NCBI GenBank assembly: GCA_007128555.1
Contig: SKXF01000172.1
Span: 1 to 6,060 of the forward strand
Source: Clostridia bacterium
GTDB lineage: Bacteria; Bacillota_E; SLMV01; PUMD01
Direction of reading: 5' to 3'
Length of the DNA: 6,060 bases
Notes under the pieces: model-generated
What the model saw: only the letters and a program-made list of their open reading frames with translations
What the model was told of the DNA's origin: nothing
The model's database searches: none
In this document: positions 3,796 through 6,060 of the stretch, piece after piece
Layout of the letters: the number at the start of each line of letters is the position of its first letter
Numbering within the stretch: position 1 is the stretch's first letter
Translations under genes and position numbers: made by a program

Positions 3796-6060
3796 CTACC
3801 GCTGCGCCAGGTAGCGGCTGAGAAACGCCGCGGCCTCGGCCCGGGTCGTCGGCCTGTGAGGCACGAACAAGTTGCCCGGCAGGCCCCGGACGATGTCCAG
3901 CGCGCTCAATACGGCCACGTGTCCGGCTGCCCAGCTGGGAATCTCGCTCGCATCGGCGTAGGACGGAGTACCCGTGGGCACCAGTCCCAAAGCCCTCGAC
4001 AGCATGACCGCGACCTGCGCCCTGCTCACATGATCCAGGGGCCGGAAGGTGTCGTCGTCGAAACCCATGATCAGACCGCCAGCGGCGGCCGCCTCCACGT
4101 AGGGTCTCGCCCATTCCGAGATTTCCTCGGCGTCATTGAACAAGAGGGCGATCCGTCTCGGGACCGTGTCAACCGGTATTCCTGCAGCATCCACCAGCAT
4201 CCGGGCGAACTGCTCCCGGGTCACCAGCTCTTCGGGCCGGAAGGTGCGATCGGGATGGCCGCTGATGGCGCCCACAGCCGTCAGCTTCAGGATGTCGGCC
4301 TCTGCCCAGTGCCGTCGAATATCGATCAATCTACCCGGCACCTGGAACGTGGCGAAGTAACTGAGGTGGTCGATGGTCGTCGTCACCGAACCCGTCGCCG
4401 GATCGACGTCCGTCGGAAGGGGTACCCAGATCCCCAGGTCCTCGTCGTATACGTGGACCAGCAGGTCATCGGGATCATCCACGTCATCGGGTGGGTAGAA
4501 GAAGGTCAGGGCCAACGCCTTGTTCAGTTCCCTGATCCGCTGTCCATCCTCACCGATCGCAAGGATCTCGTAGACCAGGCCGCCAACGGCAATCCGCAGA
4601 CCGACCATGTCCTGTACCCCGGGATCATCGGCAGAACGAGCCGTGACCTCGATCCGAACCGGGTCGTCCGTCGATCCCGGCGGTATAACGATCTCCACCA
4701 GCCCGGGGATCTCAACGATCCCACCATCGATCGGGTCAACGGTCGCTGAGACGAAGGGCAGCATAACCGGGGCTTCGACGAACACCGCCGTGATCGTCGT
4801 ATCGCTGTCCACGGTGACATGGATGGTCTCCGCGGTCACACCGGTCGGCTGTCCATCCACCTGCCATGTGCTGAACACCCAGCCGCCCGCGGGCACCGCC
4901 TCGACGGTGACCTTAGCACCGGCACTGTACTCGTGTGCACCCGGTGCCGGGTTCGTCGATCCCCCGCCCTCTACCTCTACCGTGAGGTCGTATGCCATAA
5001 CCGGCTGCGACGGCTGTGACGGTTGCTGCACGTCCGTCACCGTTGATTCAAAGGTGGCCGTCACGCCGATATCCGTGGCAGGCATGACCAGGGTTGCGGG
5101 TGTGACCCACGAGTAGATCTGCTCAACACCGTCGATGATGACCGTCCAGTACATGAACCTGTAGTTACTCGACGGCGTCGCAGTCAGGGTGACCTCCTCG
5201 CCCTCGACCGCCCGGTCTGTGCTGGCCATGATGTTGCCTCCAGGCGCTCCCAGGAGCGAGACATGGTAGAACCTCGTTGCCTCCGCCGTGACGACCAGGT
5301 CGGCCGTGACAGCGTCCACGACACAGACCCAGCTGCCGTCCGGTCGTTTCTCGATGCTGTCGAACCCACCCAGAGCCTCGGGACCATGGTGCCCCGTCAC
5401 GCTGACAGAGGCGACTCGGAAACCCTCATCCGGCGTCACCGTGAAAACGGCCTCTGAGCCGTGGTACACCGTATCAGGGTCAAACATCTGGTCATACACT
5501 GGGACCGTGGTGGTGTTGTGGTCGATGATCTCCACGCGTCGCTTGGTCGTCTCATCTGCGAAGTGAACTTCCACATGGGTCGGCCCAGACAGGGCAGGGA
5601 TGACGTAGATCGTATCGACGGTGGTGATCACCTGGCCGTTGTGCACCCAGTGCCCTACCATGTAGCCGGGATCGGGAGCCGCGGTAAATTCCAGCCGGGT
5701 GCCGTTGCCGATGATTCTTTCCGAGGTGCTTTCGAAGGGCACCCCATCCGTTGTGGCCGAAAGCGTTCCCGGTCCATCAGCCCAATACGTTACCAGGGTA
5801 TAGGTCTGCGGTACGAAGGACACGTCGACGGTCAACGGCTCCCCGATGTCCTCGAAGACCCGGATTCTCTCCCGCGTGTCCTCGAAAACACCGTTGATCC
5901 TCCAGCTCCCCACCATGAAGTCGGGCTCCGGTACCGCAGTCAGGATCACCGTGTCCCCCTCGAACGCTTCCATGTCGTCGCCGGAGGCAATGACCACTGG
6001 ATCGTCCTCGTTGAGCGTGCAGGTGACCATCCCGCGGTCCGTGTGGGTCACGGTGACGGA
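3796..6060 (-). CDS. Large surface protein with bacterial repeats, ZU5-like domain and three SLH anchors (N-terminus off window)
   Basis: The frame is open to the right edge: three more in-frame codons (Ser-Val-Thr) precede the GTG at 6051, which falls in mid-repeat and is not a real start, so 754 C-terminal residues are seen. Counting from 6051, five beta-rich repeats of about 75-90 residues (1-80, 81-166, 170-258, 259-336, 351-426) share a GxxVxLTAxPxxxYxxxxW core and a VxAxF-type closing strand, like InlB-B or 'bacterial repeat' domains. A PSQPSQP linker separates repeats four and five. Residues about 431-570 (GGIVEIPG, VEIVIPPGS, DHLSYFATF) resemble ZU5-like domains of bacterial surface proteins. 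Three SLH domains follow (about 577-621, 637-684, 697-744) with VTREQ, VSRAQ and TTRAE at the [IV]TRAE position. SLH trimers bind pyruvylated secondary wall polymer, so the protein should be exported and wall-bound, probably as an adhesin or S-layer-associated protein; its ligand is unknown. Confidence 0.93.
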   Translation of the reverse strand, partial: SVTVTHTDRGMVTCTLNEDDPVVIASGDDMEAFEGDTVILTAVPEPDFMVGSWRINGVFEDTRERIRVFEDIGEPLTVDVSFVPQTYTLVTYWADGPGTLSATTDGVPFESTSERIIGNGTRLEFTAAPDPGYMVGHWVHNGQVITTVDTIYVIPALSGPTHVEVHFADETTKRRVEIIDHNTTTVPVYDQMFDPDTVYHGSEAVFTVTPDEGFRVASVSVTGHHGPEALGGFDSIEKRPDGSWVCVVDAVTADLVVTAEATRFYHVSLLGAPGGNIMASTDRAVEGEEVTLTATPSSNYRFMYWTVIIDGVEQIYSWVTPATLVMPATDIGVTATFESTVTDVQQPSQPSQPVMAYDLTVEVEGGGSTNPAPGAHEYSAGAKVTVEAVPAGGWVFSTWQVDGQPTGVTAETIHVTVDSDTTITAVFVEAPVMLPFVSATVDPIDGGIVEIPGLVEIVIPPGSTDDPVRIEVTARSADDPGVQDMVGLRIAVGGLVYEILAIGEDGQRIRELNKALALTFFYPPDDVDDPDDLLVHVYDEDLGIWVPLPTDVDPATGSVTTTIDHLSYFATFQVPGRLIDIRRHWAEADILKLTAVGAISGHPDRTFRPEELVTREQFARMLVDAAGIPVDTVPRRIALLFNDAEEISEWARPYVEAAAAGGLIMGFDDDTFRPLDHVSRAQVAVMLSRALGLVPTGTPSYADASEIPSWAAGHVAVLSALDIVRGLPGNLFVPHRPTTRAEAAAFLSRYLAQR
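4774..6060 (-). repeat. Five divergent surface-repeat units within the SLH protein
   Basis: Units end roughly at 5812, 5554, 5278, 5044 and 4774. Cores seen in order are LTAVPEPDFMVGSW, FTAAPDPGYMVGHW, FTVTPDEGFRVASV, LTATPSSNYRFMYW and VEAVPAGGWVFSTW. The third unit lacks the core tryptophan and has an extra loop (HHGPEALGG). The units are diverged enough that DNA-level slippage among them looks unlikely; more units probably lie beyond the window. Confidence 0.85.

Noticed and set aside
3518..4114. 198-residue minus-strand frame overlapping the SLH C-terminus
   Set aside because: Out-of-frame reading of the SLH domains (Gly/Arg-rich) running on into the relic region; no start signal or motif.
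3856..4749. Long 297-residue plus-strand frame opposite the SLH region
   Set aside because: It is the antisense shadow of a clear SLH/ZU5 coding region; its translation is Arg/Gln/His/Asp-rich with no motif.
6049..6051. GTG at 6051 as the start of the SLH protein
   Set aside because: It lies within the first strand of a repeat, the frame is open to the window edge, and there is no signal peptide for an exported protein.

Overview
The window looks like chromosomal DNA from a GC-rich Gram-positive-type bacterium, probably Bacillota (Clostridia or a relative). The clues are a C-terminal triple S-layer-homology (SLH) anchor, a membrane-tethered CE4 polysaccharide deacetylase, a LysM relic with Bacillota-like wording, and a strong AGGAGG ribosome binding site. 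This placement is inference; no RNA gene or phylogenetic marker is present.

Layout, left to right. At 1-197 (minus) lies the N-terminal part of a GlsB/YeaQ/YmgE-type small membrane protein, cut by the window edge. At about 370-1125 (plus) is a gene graveyard: a probable IS21-type transposase (IstA) remnant, then a frameshifted relic of the same surface repeats found in the large gene on the right, then a LysM relic. At 1268-2563 (minus) is an intact polysaccharide deacetylase with an N-terminal domain I do not recognise, one transmembrane helix, a short tandem-repeat linker and a complete CE4 catalytic domain. From 2564 to 3373 I recognise no gene. At 3374-3626 (minus) is a second decayed surface-repeat unit. 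At 3735-3773 is a strong intrinsic terminator serving the large gene. From 3796 to the right edge (minus) runs the C-terminal 754 residues of a large secreted surface protein: five beta-type bacterial repeats, a ZU5-like domain and three SLH domains.

The theme is the cell envelope: a wall-anchored surface protein, a wall or polysaccharide-modifying enzyme, and relics of further surface genes. The intact genes do not form an obvious operon, because about 1.2 kb and a terminator separate them. I saw no CRISPR array, toxin-antitoxin pair, phage module or defence system. The most interesting signal is the inverted, partly high-identity match between the plus-strand relic (about 632-905) and the intact minus-strand surface gene (about 5665-5930). 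It could be a trace of duplication and decay, or a substrate for inversion that swaps C-terminal tails.
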